Source: Bremia lactucae (Eukaryota > Oomycota > Peronosporomycetes > Peronosporales > Peronosporaceae). Taken from it: a stretch of 50,153 nt of DNA. The translations under genes were made by a program, and so were the position numbers. The first letter of the stretch is position 1, and each line of letters opens with the position of its first letter. Positions 20,304 through 31,098 of this stretch are shown here, one piece after another. The stretch is from positions 2,975,652 to 3,025,804 of the forward strand of contig NC_090620.1 of assembly GCF_004359215.1 (NCBI RefSeq), given 5' to 3'. A model generated the notes under the pieces. The model did not search any database and was not told where the DNA came from. It saw only the letters and a list, made by a program, of their open reading frames with translations.

Positions 20304-20705
20304 TGGACCGGGACACCTTTCGCTAATATTGCTTCAGTTCTAGCTAACCTACACTAGTATCAGTTAAGGTATCGTCGATTGCTTCACGTACACGACGTGC
20401 AGAGGAAGGTTTAAAGTTGCTTAGAATTCTTAGCGACTAAGGTGAACCATGAGGTAGACACAATATCGAAAAAAGTTAAGCGGTATTAAATGTATAAAGT
20501 TCCTACGTAATGTAATCTTCTTAACTGACTAATAAATTATTATCACGATGTATTGCGATTCATTGCATTACATATAATGACGCGACAGCTGCGATTGGCG
20601 GCATTTGATAGAAATTAAAATTAAGCAATAAATAGAATTGTCGCATTGCTACTACAAAATTACCATGTATGGAAATATTACAAATGTTGAGCAAACTGTC
20701 AAAAG
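20304..20705 (-). repeat. LTR_B of E-1 (5' LTR), outer end missing
   Basis: Matches the reverse complement of 29465-29834, for example ACCATGTATGGAAAT and ACGTACACGACGTGCAGAGGAAGG. Confidence 0.75.
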
Positions 20706-21416
20706 AAATGATGGTAGGGCTGACCCCCTTGCCAACTGGACACCTTCCTCCTCACATATACTACATATATTGTTAGGGAACCCACACACCGCTTTTGGTA
20801 TTGCCCCCATCTGCTTGTTGTAATTGAATTAAACAACGCATTAAATATGGCCATTGTATGAGTCATTCCACTGCGTCCCAAAATCAACAATTATTCCTTT
20901 TGAATCGTCTTTATATCGCCCTTTTGGCTTTTCGGTACATCACCGCCGCCCCCCAAAAAAAACTTGTTAGGAAACGCAATAGCCACACACCCTAATTATC
21001 TGCCTGAGGGTAGTGTAATGGGTGTGACTGCCCCTGGGCACGTCAGAAACCATACGAAAATATTCGTTCGGCGATGTTAAGTGTACTGTTTCTTGCAGGT
21101 AAGAAAAGGCCAAGAGCGCCCGCACTTGATTGACAAGTCATAAAAATAGCGCTAAGAAAGGTTAGTAAATCGAGCAAGTTAAAAAAGGCTACAAGGGTCG
21201 GAGCCTATTTCTAGCAAGCCTCCTTAGACAAACTAATATGCACGCGATATAATGAGCTATATCACAATCATGTCAGTTTGTCTGAGGAGGCTTAGCTATC
21301 GACCAATATATTTCATTTTTACTCCATCCTTTTTGATCATTACCCTCTTAATAATACCAAGGTAGCTAGTTAAGGGGTGTGATCCCTTAACACATATAAA
21401 GTATATGTGAGGAGGG
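20706..21416. other. Spacer without recognised gene
   Basis: No convincing coding frame. It contains the foldback at 21212-21298 and a C-run/A-run at about 20948-20963. Confidence 0.4.
21212..21298. repeat. Foldback element with 19-bp arms
   Basis: AAGCCTCCTTAGACAAACT (21216-21234) and AGTTTGTCTGAGGAGGCTT (21275-21293) are inverted copies with one mismatch. They extend outward through TAGC/AGCTA with a one-base bulge and have an inner GATATA..TATATC palindrome. It could be a tiny foldback transposon or a hairpin-forming RNA. Confidence 0.55.
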
Positions 21417-21850
21417 TGTAACGGAATATCCCGCTACATAACTATTTTTTTCTATAAGAAGAATAATAAACATTTTACCGGTGGGAGGAAATAATGAAGA
21501 AGTACAAAATTATTATATTTTATTTATTTGACTTGATAATTAATATTGATGCAATAAGACATTCATTTAATTGATTGGTTGATTTAAGTTTTAATCAACC
21601 CCGCCAATCGTTACAAGACACGATTAAGCGTCGCGCAAGGAGGCGCATTGAAAACTTAGTTATTAATATATTAACGCTAGAAGATTGAAGATCGAAGCGC
21701 TTAATATATATTAATAGAGCGTTTACTATTCCCTACTCTAAAGCCTTTGAATTTTCCTTTGGTAGCTAAGACTTCTTGACTACTTAGATTCTACCTCTGC
21801 AAGTCATGTATACGTGAAGTAGTCGGGGCACTGTAATCAGTGAAGGTTGA
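21417..21850 (+). repeat. LTR_B, 3' end missing or diverged
   Basis: Begins TGTAACGGAATATCCCGCTACA (the LTR_B terminal palindrome with changes) and keeps the later CTGTAATCAGTG hairpin strand near 21831. The CCCCGTTACA end is not found. Confidence 0.7.
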
Positions 21851-22090
21851 CTAGCACTGTTATCAATACAAGCAAAGACCACACTCCAACACATTGAGTC
21901 CATAGAACGAACGACACAAGTGCCAACCAACAGGCACATTGCAGATAAAGAAGGAGGGAGCTAACACACCTAAAAAGGCAATCAGCACGATGAAAGATCA
22001 AAGCACTTGAAAAATCCTAGGGACCATCGAAAATAAATTTCAAAGAGAAAACTGAGACACCAAATTATTAGTAAACAGAGAAGCAAATGA

Positions 22091-22414
22091 GGCGATTACA
22101 AGCTCATAAAACCTAAACTCAACGAGGAACAAGAAAATAGCCACGCTTCAACAGAAACGATTCACGCGGAAGCGTTAAAAGAACAGACGCGCACAGTAAC
22201 AAATATTAAGACGCAGCATATTCAGGCAGCAAGAGGGCCGAAAGAACGAACGTGCGCAAAGAAGCTCATCCATAGAGACAGTGAAAGTGGTATCACCCAA
22301 GAGAAGACTCTAACGTTTAACATCCAAATCATGAAAGGCTTAAATTGCATACTGAATAAAAGCATTCAGCAAATCCAAGATGAAGTGACTGATACCAGAC
22401 GCGCACTTTCCTAA
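22091..22414 (+). CDS. Open frame without ATG near its start
   Basis: An open frame of 107 codons from a TGA (22088) to a TAA (22412-22414), rich in Lys, Glu, Gln and Thr, with a helical C-terminal part (NCILNKSIQQIQDEVTDTRR). The first in-frame ATG is near its end. It follows an LTR_B in plus orientation and could be a gag remnant. No family was recognised. Confidence 0.25.
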   Translation, partial: GDYKLIKPKLNEEQENSHASTETIHAEALKEQTRTVTNIKTQHIQAARGPKERTCAKKLIHRDSESGITQEKTLTFNIQIMKGLNCILNKSIQQIQDEVTDTRRALS

Positions 22415-22439
22415 GGATAAAGGCATCAACCTACAGCCT

Positions 22440-23570
22440 TATTCAAAATCGCTGGCGTCACAGACCACATGAAATGGTCTGTCTTGGTCTGCGACCGCAA
22501 ATATTGGCGATTGCATTAAGCCTGGCTTTATATCCTTAAAGAAACGCTGACAATCATGGTAACAAGACCACTTATATTTTTCTTCAACAATGAAAAAATA
22601 TGTACTGTCATTTCGGCATAATTGCGGGAGTACTTATGTGAGTACGCCGCAAAGCCGAGGAGGTTTTAAGTCCCACTACATCAACTGGCAAAGGCCAGTT
22701 GACGATCGCCTTGACCTTTCCCGGACCAGGGCCTACACTGTGTTTACCCACTATGCACCCAAGAAGTGTTATTTAGCTTGTAGCGAATACACACTTCTCG
22801 AGATTCGCATACAACTAATGCTTACGCATAAGTGCAAGACCCTTTCGGACGCAAGTACGATGTACTTCCACGTCCGACTTTCCGTTCATGGCTCTGCTAT
22901 GAACGAATACGTCACAACTCGGTGCGACATCCCTCACCGAACCATCTGTATAAATGTCGTAGGGGCATCACTAAGGCTGTGGCATAACCAGCCACTCACA
23001 TAGCATATCGCTTGGAGTGCTTACTGCTGTGAACAAACTATCTTGTTCGAGCATCAGTCTAATTTAAATTTTACATCAATTACATGAAATGATCGTACTG
23101 GTATCAGCATTTGGAGCCGGTACCGTTGCAGCGCTCGATTTATGAAATGCGTGCACACTTCCCCATCCTCCTGTTGCTTTTCGCACAGAAGGTCGAAGAG
23201 CTATGTGGGAAGGTCGACTCCCTCACATGGCCCGCCGCTAGGCGGTCGGCAAATAATTGGCGATCGCTAATACTTGTTCACGAGGAAATGGCCACAGCTT
23301 CATGTCACAGTATTTCGAACCTGATATCAGGTCAATTTCGTGTCGAGTGCCTTTATCCTTAGGCAACTCGCACGGTACGAATTCAGGAGTTACATCCTTG
23401 GATTTGATCGAATCCTTATATTAAGAATGCATTTTCAAACACTCCCAGGATTGGGATGTTAAACGTTCCATCCGAGTCTTCTCATCGATGACACCACTTT
23501 ACACACTCATTCATCGATGAGCTTCTTAAAACACGTTCGTTTATTAAGAAATACAATTGCTGACCGAATA
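22440..23570 (-). pseudogene. Element E-4: RT and RNase H remains
   Basis: Colinear with 17760-18700 of E-1 and 34330-35460 of E-2. The minus strand encodes SPIFAVADQDRPFHVV, the start of RNase H, and degenerate RT upstream. It is cut by the assembly gap. The 137-codon plus-strand frame at 22590-23003 is a shadow of this region. Confidence 0.7.
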
Positions 23571-23670
23571 NNNNNNNNNNNNNNNNNNNNNNNNNNNNNN
23601 NNNNNNNNNNNNNNNNNNNNNNNNNNNNNNNNNNNNNNNNNNNNNNNNNNNNNNNNNNNNNNNNNNNNNN
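23571..23670. other. Assembly gap (100 N)
   Basis: Exactly 100 undetermined bases, the usual placeholder for a gap of unknown size. It separates E-4 from the end of an LTR_B. Confidence 0.98.
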
Positions 23671-23749
23671 ACGAGAGGCACCACTCACATCTGAAGCAGT
23701 GTGAAGTGGACTTGTACTGAAACAGTACAAGTCGCAGTGCCCCGTTACA
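23671..23749 (+). repeat. LTR_B, last 79 bases
   Basis: Nearly identical to 14327-14405, including the GACTTGTACTG-AAA-CAGTACAAGTC hairpin (23709-23733) and the CCCCGTTACA end. The rest lies in the gap. Confidence 0.85.
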
Positions 23750-23893
23750 ATTACAATACTGGAGATGAAGGCTCCAGTATTATAATGCATTGGTCATGTT
23801 TTCTTCGGTTGCAATTTTCCAGAGCCATTGGTTCAATTTGAATCGTTTGCTCGCTTAAGAAGGCATCTGTGCAAATTGTCCAGCAATGCTCTG
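23750..23893 (+). repeat. Copy of the effector 3' flank
   Basis: Matches 8528-8628, the region downstream of the intact effector (AGCCATTG, TCAATTTGAA, GGCATCTGTGCA, GCAATGC). This suggests that a further effector block stood here before LTR insertions and the gap. It also holds a 10-bp hairpin at 23755-23781. Confidence 0.6.
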
Positions 23894-24366
23894 TGTAACG
23901 GGGTGTCCCGTTACATACGTAAAATTTCGTAAAAGAGGAATACTAAGTATTGTTTCCGTTGAGAGGAAATAATCAAAGATGTACAACATATTATCATCTA
24001 TATTAATTTTGACTTAAATAGTTCCAATATTACCAAATTTGGTAATGTTGATGCAATAGGACATTAGCTCTATTGATTGGTTAAGGAGGCGCCATACTTA
24101 GTTAGTTATTAATATAATAAATTTAGTAGTTAATATAAGCTCGTTACGTAGGAAACTAAATATGTTAGTACAGTTTTACTTTTTCTCTATTCTAAAGATT
24201 TAGCGTACACCTTTAAGCTAAAGACCCTTAACTTTATCGAAACCTTTCTCTGTACTCTTGTGTACGTGAACTTCGAGGCACCTTACCACACTGTAATCAG
24301 TGTACGGTCAACTAGTACTTACCAGTACTATTGAAAGGTGCCTCTTTATCTCTGCGACTCGTTACA
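23894..24366 (+). repeat. LTR_B, complete
   Basis: Starts TGTAACGGGGTGTCCCGTTACA, a perfect terminal palindrome, and ends CGTTACA. The flanking five bases (CTCTG, GTTCG) differ, so no target-site duplication is visible. No LTR_B internal sequence follows. Confidence 0.85.
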
Positions 24367-24402
24367 GTTCGTTAAGTGAGAATCCGCTTTTTATGTATCA
24401 GA

Positions 24403-24917
24403 TTCGAACGGCCTAAAGTTGCACTATGTAACACAAAGCCATTAAGAACACTTCATGTTCTTAACAGGATGGTCAACTACTTCATGTTGAAGTACTTGGA
24501 CCTGTGGTGCACATCGTGACCCACCCTTGTGTATGTGATGCACATAGGTGTATTCACATTGAAAGGGATGATGGCTAGCGTCATCTGTAATCCGAGGTAT
24601 TCAGAATAATACGCTCGAAATGCAGGGTGCACATGCAGAGATGGCATCTATTGATTGGTTAAAAGATTATATATCATATTCGATTAAATATAAATCAGTC
24701 TTAACTACTTCCAAGATAACAAGTGCGCACGTGAAGCCTGGATAACCGCTTCAGTGACGAGACTTGTCCTGAGGTACCTAGCTCGTTGAGTGAGGTCGTT
24801 GAGGTGCTCACCAACTACCTTACTGCACGTGAGAGAAGACGGTCACACCGCATCCTTACCGTGCTTGAAGGTGTGTGCTTAAGTAGAGCGTGGCTGCTAT
24901 AGAAGCACCCACCTACA
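24403..24917 (+). repeat. LTR_C (5' LTR of element C)
   Basis: Aligns with the reverse complement of 47278-47819 along its length, with the same ending CCTACA (24912-24917). The first few bases have decayed. Family C gag follows 300 bases later, which identifies it as the 5' LTR. Confidence 0.8.
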
Positions 24918-25233
24918 CTTAGAATCACTAGTAGTCGTTCCCACGACCCGTCTCTCTGAGCGTGAGCCTCAATATCGATTGTGCTCATTTCCCGAACCTC
25001 GTTGAACAAGTCTCCGAAGCTTGCCGAAGAGCATAACAGACGTGATAATTTCTAAGTATATATCCTCTGTTTGAATTTTCACATAAATCGCTTCAGAAAA
25101 TTCCCATACTCAAGTCAAACTTCATCGGGGGGGGGGCACTTGGCGCAAGGACTTGGCGAGCAAGCGCTGGCCAGCTCTTGAGCAGTCCTCCTGAGCAACA
25201 AGTTGCTTAGTTAGAGTAGTTTGGGGGGCATTT

Positions 25234-26110
25234 GTGCTCGGACAGCGAAGGGCCGCATCCGAGGCGCACAGCCTTGCTGCGGCGGAGTCCGTCCTTAAGA
25301 CTCAGGATGAGCTCAGGCGTGAGAAGGCTCGGAGCGAGGCTCTAAACAGGACTGTTGAGATGCTTTCTGTCCGGCCTTATCACCCGAGGCCCATTCCGAT
25401 GGATCCGCCCAAGTTTGATGGAACTGCAGCGCACACATTGTCCACTGGCTGTTAGCCGTGGAGCAATGCAGTGTGGCGCAGCTCATCAAGGACGTCACTT
25501 AGATGGTATCGTACGCTTTGTACCATTTGCGCCGTAAGGCCTCAGACTGGGCTTCCTCGACGCTTGTGGCGGACGATAAGGTGTTCCTTACGTGGGCGAT
25601 CTTTAAGACAAAGGTCCGCACCATGTATCAGCCGCCGAGAAACGAAGTGTTGCTTCAGGCGCGCTTCTTTGGGGTACGATAGGCGAAGCGATCCCTGGAA
25701 GAATATGTGCAGGAGTTACGCACGCTGTCGGCGTCCACGACTGTGGGTCCGATATCGGAACACATAACGGTGCCCACGTTCATGAAGGGACTGCGGCACG
25801 GCCCATCGCGACAGGCCTTTTTTCGAAAGGTGCCCCGTCGATGATGGAAGAGGTAATCCAAATTGCATTAGTTGAGGATCAATTCTACAACAGTGCATCG
25901 GCAACAGCTTGGTATAAGCCGTCGGCCGATAGGTTGAATGCCAATGGAGTTGGGCAATGCAGACGTTGTCTGCTACTAGTGCGGCAAGCACGGTCATGTG
26001 ATGACTCGCTGCTATGCCAGAGTCCCTGCTGGTGCTAAAACGCCCAGCAAGAGGACTCTCTACCCGAAAGGTGATGGCAAGAACCAGCGTGCAAGAAGCG
26101 TGAGTTCTGG
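25234..26110 (+). pseudogene. Element C gag
   Basis: Starts in a helical region (QDELRREKARSEALN), followed by the gag hallmark PKFDG (about 25408-25422), then the capsid in another frame (ASDWASSTL, FKTKVRTMYQPP, SLEEYVQELRTLSAS). A zinc knuckle C-x2-C-x4-H-x4-C with CGKHGHVMTRC at about 25980-26010 is interrupted by a TAG inside its first C-x2-C. At least two frame changes and stops are present. Confidence 0.82.
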
Positions 26111-26215
26111 ATCAATCAGTAAGGGTTCGAAAAATGCAGGAGCGCAGTTGGGGCGGGATGCCCTAATGACGCGGACTCTGAAGCTAACCCTAAGTTCAGA
26201 GTATCGAACAAATGA

Positions 26216-26640
26216 GTAGTCTAGTCCCTAAGGTTCTGAAATTTCGGACCTCAACCAGCGACAAACCACTCACAGAGGTATGTATACCGAGTGGCATGTA
26301 ATGGGAATGGCTAGTAATGCCACAAGGGTTGAAGAATGCACCGGCTACTTTCAATCGCATGGTGTCACAACTGTTGAAGCCACTCTGTGACTTCGCTTCT
26401 AGTTTTCCGATGACATCTTTGTCCATAGTTGCGCTGATAACAACCTCAGCGACATCCAATTGCACCTTCGACACTTAAAACAGGTGTTTCAAGTCACGCG
26501 AGACAACAAGTTGTACGCAGACTCAAGAAGTGTGTCTTTTGTGCACTTGAAATTCCGGTGCTCGGATGAGTAAGTCGGGAGTATGAGCTAATTCAGAGAA
26601 GGTTTTCTTTGCCCATGCCCAAGAACCCTACGGAGTTGCT
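26216..26640 (+). pseudogene. Element C reverse transcriptase (C-terminal half)
   Basis: Carries WEWLVMPQGLKNAPATFN, then FFDDIFVHSCAD, whose DD is the catalytic pair, and LRHLKQVFQVTRDNKLYA. The frame breaks before FDDIF and after KLYA. The fingers subdomain is absent. Confidence 0.8.
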
Positions 26641-26643
26641 TCA

Positions 26644-27240
26644 GTGGCTCGCTTAGCGAATTACTTGCATAAGTATACGAAAGAATATGCCGGTTCTATA
26701 CAGCCTTTGTCGTCACGTTTGAAGAAAGACGCCACCGCGTGGCGTCCCGAGCATCAAGCGGCCTTCGATGCAGCGAAGAAGAGCCTGGCTACAGCGCCAG
26801 TGTTTGTCTTTCCAAACGACTCCAGGCAATTCTACGTAATATGCGGTGCAAGTGACTTTCGAATTGGTTGTGCCCTCATGCAATTTGATGATGAAGGCCG
26901 TGAACTAGTCGTGAGTTAACAGCCAGGACAGATGTAGTCAGCGGAGAAGAACTATCCAGTTCATGATAAGGAGTTATTATCAATGCGATAGGCACTCATC
27001 AGGTTCCGTGTGCACCTGCTTGGGAAACGCACATTTGCTTTGTATACCGATCATGCATCGCTGCGTGCAGCGATGAAGACTCCGCACTTGTCTTAACGGA
27101 TGGCACGGTGGCTGTCCTTTAGTTCTGAGTACAACTTCGTCTGCATTATAATCCGGGCAAGAACAACATCCTTGCTGATACCCTGTCACGACGTCCCGAC
27201 TACGATCCTCGGACCGTGCTTAGTCGCCAGGTGACTGACG
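26644..27240 (+). pseudogene. Element C RNase H
   Basis: Connection (LANYLHKYTKEYA), then VICGASDFRIGCALMQ, where G replaces the first catalytic D of the usual DAS, then LYTDHASLRAAMKTPHLS and ARWLS. In-frame stops lie at about 26917, 26935 and 27095. The end of the domain has changed frame. Confidence 0.82.
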
Positions 27241-27266
27241 ACGATGACGAGGATGATTGATGTGCG

Positions 27267-28310
27267 ATGGATGTATCGCTGAATTTAACTCGGGTCACCC
27301 CCGAGCTGTGCTTATTCGACGAAATAGTCGCTGTACACAAGAATGTACCGATTACGCGAATGTTATCGCTTATCTACGTGCTCCCAGTGATATTGCACTG
27401 GGAGCTGTGTCACGAACCAAGCGTGATCAAATTTAGCAGAACAGTTTAGACGGTGACCTGCTTCTGTTCAGCATCGACCACTTCGATGCTCTTCGTACAG
27501 TCATCGCCAACGACTCGGATGTGCGTGCTTGGATTCTTCACGAGTATCACGATGACCCAGTTGGTGGCCACTTATGCCCTGAAGAGACTTTCACTGCTGT
27601 ATCTCGCGACATCTTCTGGCCCCACATGCTCACATGGGTACGCAACTAGATTCGTACATGCGAAATCTGCCAACGACTGAAGCCATCTCCATTGTCGCAG
27701 GCTCCCCTGGGACCGTTGCCGATAGCACCTAAATCTTGGCGTTCCGTTTCCATGGAGTTTATCTTCGGGCTCGCGTCTGATAGTCAAGTCGAACTGGTGT
27801 CCTGTTTTTTTTGTCGACAGATTCAGCAAGATGACACATCTAGTGCCTCTTTACGCTACGATCACCGCAGCAGAGACCGCGGTGCACTTCATTGATGCTA
27901 TGTTTCACCATCACAGCTTGCCGGATAAAATTGTGTCGGACCATGATCCTAGATTCACATCCGCATTTTGGATGTCACTGTTCGAGCTTCTTGGAATGAA
28001 GCTGCAGATTACAACAGCGGCCTATCCGGAAAAGGAAAGGCAAATTGAGCGCGGGATAGAGTCCATGAAGATGTTCTTTGGAGTTATGCTGCTTCCTTCA
28101 CGAGTTGAGGTGTATCTTTACCATTTACTGAGTTTGCACTCAACAATGCTGTACACGCGTCAACGGGGTTGACGCCAAATTTCGTGAGTTCGCGTGGACA
28201 CCTTCGAGTTTCCACTCGTCTTGCCGTGGGTCGCCTCACGGCGCCTTGTGGGGTGAAGGTGATTAACAATGATCGAGCACAGCCCAACACTCTAAGAGGC
28301 TCAGGCCGCA
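27267..28310 (+). pseudogene. Element C integrase, truncated
   Basis: H2C2 module at about 27545-27690: YHDDPVGGHLCPEET supplies the histidines and RTCEICQRLKP the cysteines. The catalytic core follows after a frame break: MTHLVPLYATITAAETA, IVSDHDPRFTSAFW (second D) and a QIERGIESM stretch that keeps the final glutamate. Everything beyond about 28310 is missing. Confidence 0.82.
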
Positions 28311-28719
28311 AGGCCTGGCTATACACATACATGTCCATTTCAAATGATATCTGTTGTTGGTGCACGGAACTAGCTGCACCGTTTGTCTAAAGTGGCAGGC
28401 TTACCCTGCCTCTCTTGGGGAGACGTATATTCCTTCTGATTAAAAGGCGCTGTCCATGCTCCTAGGGATGCGTACTCCCTAATATCTTCGCATTAAAGAT
28501 TATGCATATCTATCTTATGAGCTGCGCGAAGAGATTGACCATTTTCAAGCCATTTACGAGCACGCGAAGAGCTCTTTTTCTCCAAAGGTCATGTGTCTCG
28601 TCAAACTGATCGACGTGACCCAAAACAACTGTAATCAGATGGAAGCAATATTTTGAACTATCATGAGAGGGTGAAACCCTCTCCATCGATAGAGTTCACT
28701 CGTTCGGACTCCCTTCACC

Positions 28720-29110
28720 TTGCGGTGGTTCAGGAAGCGCTCCGCAATGAAGAAATCGAGTTTATCGATCCATGAGGAGAATAAACCGGGTCTGACTTAC
28801 TCGTCGGACTCGACTTATCACGATGATCTAAGCCGAATCATCCGGCACTTGCGAAAATACGTTGATAATGAACTGGATCGTCGTCACGACTGTGAACAAT
28901 TCTTGCATCGATCGGTCGGACGGTCAAGTGGAAATTGCGCCAACCAATTGGTGAACGAACAAGCGCTCAAGTCCTTCGTGTCAAGCTGGTAAGAGCCCAT
29001 CAAGACATATCATCCATGAAGGATAAAGTGAAACGAATGAGCCAGTAACACAAGTCCCTGACGAATGCGTTGGAACGTACCGTCTTGTACTTGTAGTTCG
29101 GGCGGAGACA
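28720..29110 (+). pseudogene. Antisense-type ORF of family E, second copy
   Basis: A 90-codon frame with KPGLTYSSDSTYHDDLSRII followed by a charged, helix-prone stretch (HLRKYVDNELDRRHDCEQFL), then stops. It is homologous to 16850-17184. The helical part is better kept here and supports a coiled coil. Confidence 0.45.
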
Positions 29111-29429
29111 TCAACGCAAAACGTAGAGTACGTGCTGATATGGTGCATCATGAAAAAAATAAAAAGACGCCTTAAAGCAGAGTGGGGTGAACTTGTTTCT
29201 CGCAGCAGATGTCTGAGCGTCTACTGTTGTGTTCGCTTCATAAGCAGCAGCGCTTACTCGCGCAGCTGCCAAATTAGCCGTATTAGAGGCAACGCGCACG
29301 GGTTTAACTACGATGCGCAAAAGCTGGAGTTGAAAAATAAACAAGTGCTCCCTTATTAAGAGATATACAACAGTGCTCTCTTTCGTTCTTCATCAGTCAC
29401 TTTGGTGACTGTTGGTTTAGGGCGAGTGA

Positions 29430-29834
29430 TATAACGGGGTGTCCCGATATATATTATTTTACTTGACAATTTTTATTATTTCCATACATGGTAATATTGT
29501 TGCAGCAATGCGACAGTTCTGTTCATCGGTTGATCTAAGTTAAAATCAGCACCGCCAATCGCAGCTAAACGCGCGATTGGACGGTCAGCAATGAGTCCAT
29601 CATAATAGTGGGTCGATATGTTAAGTCAGTTAAGAAGATCGCATTCTTAGGAACTTAATTAAAATGTACTTTAACTTTTCCCTTTCTCTAAATCTACCTT
29701 AGTAACGACTATTTGCTGCAAACCTTCCTCCGCACGTCGTGTACGAGGATGAAGTTATCGGCGGAACATGTACCTTCACTGTTATCAGTGAAGATTAGCA
29801 AGTATGACGCGAAAGCGAAAGATGCTCCATTACA
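29430..29834 (+). repeat. LTR_B directly upstream of effector pseudogene
   Basis: Begins TATAACGGGGTGTCCCGATATA and ends CCATTACA. The last base abuts the effector 5' flank (ACGTCTGCATTAG), just as at 15125. Confidence 0.85.
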
Positions 29835-29953
29835 ACGTCTGCATTAGAAAACGGCACAGTTGGGACGAGGCCACAAAACCACAAATCAATTGTTTTTATG
29901 ACCTAAATTTCTTTCCACTCCTAAGACTTTAGCCGTTGGTCACTTCATCCGAA

Positions 29954-29963
29954 TGATCGATCA
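29954..29963. promoter_or_regulatory. Palindrome TGATCGATCA upstream of effector pseudogene
   Basis: Equivalent of 7628-7637, 191 bases before the ATG at 30155. Confidence 0.4.
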
Positions 29964-30154
29964 TGAAGCTGTGCAGTAATTGCCAGCAAATGTCCATTTA
30001 TACACACTATCCGTGCTTACATCTCACAACATCGATGCTCTCAGTCCATTTATGCGTGAGATTCCAGCAAAATAACTTCTTAACCAAAATAATTATTTAT
30101 TTTTGTATTTTTGCGCCAGCCCGCGCAACTCCTGAAGCTGTAAGGATCAACGCT

Positions 30155-30525
30155 ATGCTTCTTCTATGCGCCATGAGTGTAGGTTTCTTTCTCGCATGCG
30201 TTCACTGTAGGACTCACGCTCAAGACTCGGAAGCAGGTCTCGGGACATGACTGACATCGACAGTGCGATGATTACTTTGCAGCGGCTACTTAGAGTACAC
30301 TTGGACCTGGGCCACAACGAAGAAAGTGTTCAATGGCCATTCCAAACATTCTTTACTATTTAATAGCAATGGAAACAAATTACGTATCGTTTATCATAGC
30401 TCAAACTTATCTTGTTTCGACGCAGATGGTGAAAACAGCTGATCAAAAATATAAGTTGGAAAATGTGGAAAAAGTCCTTTTACGAATAAAATTCCCCATC
30501 CGAGAACGGGTCGTAATTAGATGAA
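30155..30525 (+). pseudogene. RXLR effector pseudogene
   Basis: Signal peptide MLLLCAMSVGFFLAC and AQDSEAGLGT match the intact paralogue at 39801, then a TGA (30248-30250) ends the frame. In a second frame, TLQRLLRVHLDLGHNEESV keeps both RLLR and the acidic EE, followed by WPFQ and a stop. A third frame (30333-30524) covers the C-terminal part. LTR_A of A4 begins four bases after this frame, so the 3' end was cut by that insertion. Confidence 0.82.
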
Positions 30526-30528
30526 AGC

Positions 30529-30993
30529 TGTAGCTGAACTACCTCGCTCCTTTAGTCAGAAAAAGACTTCTGGACTCAAAGAGTGTTTTAGTTCTATAGA
30601 ACTAATGGGTTTAATAAGTTAGGGAGTCGTACAAACTATTAAAGCTTAATGAATCCTAGCTCAAGGGATTCGAGGGTTCGTAGAAACCAAGTGGCGAATG
30701 TACCTTAGAAAGGCTTATATATATCTCAGTTCAATGTATAAGTCTTAGGAAGGCACTAGACGCTTTATGATCAAAAGGGGAACTGAACTTTATTTAATGA
30801 TTTGAATCTAAGAAACTTACCCTAGCTAATATGAAATAGAAGTCGGCCGCCAGATTTATATCTGGCGGTGACCACATTTGTTACCTATAATAAATGAGAA
30901 TTTAGTATTTAACTATTTTAAAAAGGATAAAAGGGTATTTTACTCATAAGTAAATGTACCACAACAACGGTCCACTAACCGATGTGTACCCTC
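30529..30993 (-). repeat. LTR_A of A4 (3' LTR)
   Basis: The fullest LTR_A in the window. It ends CTACA (minus strand), holds the TATAAA palindrome (about 30849-30873), and starts near 30993. Internal sequence with the antisense ORF follows. Confidence 0.85.
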
Positions 30994-31098
30994 CCTCATC
31001 AACTTGTTGATACCGAGTGACAAATTCCCTTCAATTTTCCTCTTTGAGGTTAGACCATAAACAGCTTACCGTTTGGTTGTGTTGGATTCCTTTGTCCC

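Larger units (their letters stand above)
15125..20705 (-). mobile_element. Ty3/gypsy element E-1 (LTR_B family), degenerate
   Basis: LTR_B copies in minus orientation stand at both ends (15125-15567 and about 20304-20705). Between them, on the minus strand from high to low coordinates, are gag, retropepsin, RT and RNase H remains. A long 3' region (15.6-17.3 kb) instead has its open frames on the plus strand. Integrase was not recognised; it is either lost or too decayed. Confidence 0.85.
24403..28310 (+). mobile_element. Ty3/gypsy element C, degenerate
   Basis: LTR, gag, RT, RNase H and integrase in order on the plus strand. Protease and the N-terminal half of RT are deleted between about 26110 and 26216. 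The 3' end is cut off near 28310, where family E sequence begins. It is distinct from family A in protein sequence. Confidence 0.88.
28311..29834 (+). mobile_element. Element E-3 fragment with LTR_B
   Basis: 28345-29100 matches 16390-17184 of E-1 in the same strand. 29150-29834 matches 15820-15125 of E-1 in the opposite strand. One of the two copies therefore carries an inversion between these parts. No RT or RNase H is left. Confidence 0.75.

Noticed and set aside
22590..23003. 137-codon plus-strand frame
   Set aside because: It lies opposite the RT/RNase H part of E-4, and the other E copies do not keep this frame open.
23482..23790. Frames running through the gap
   Set aside because: They are open only because undetermined bases hide stops.
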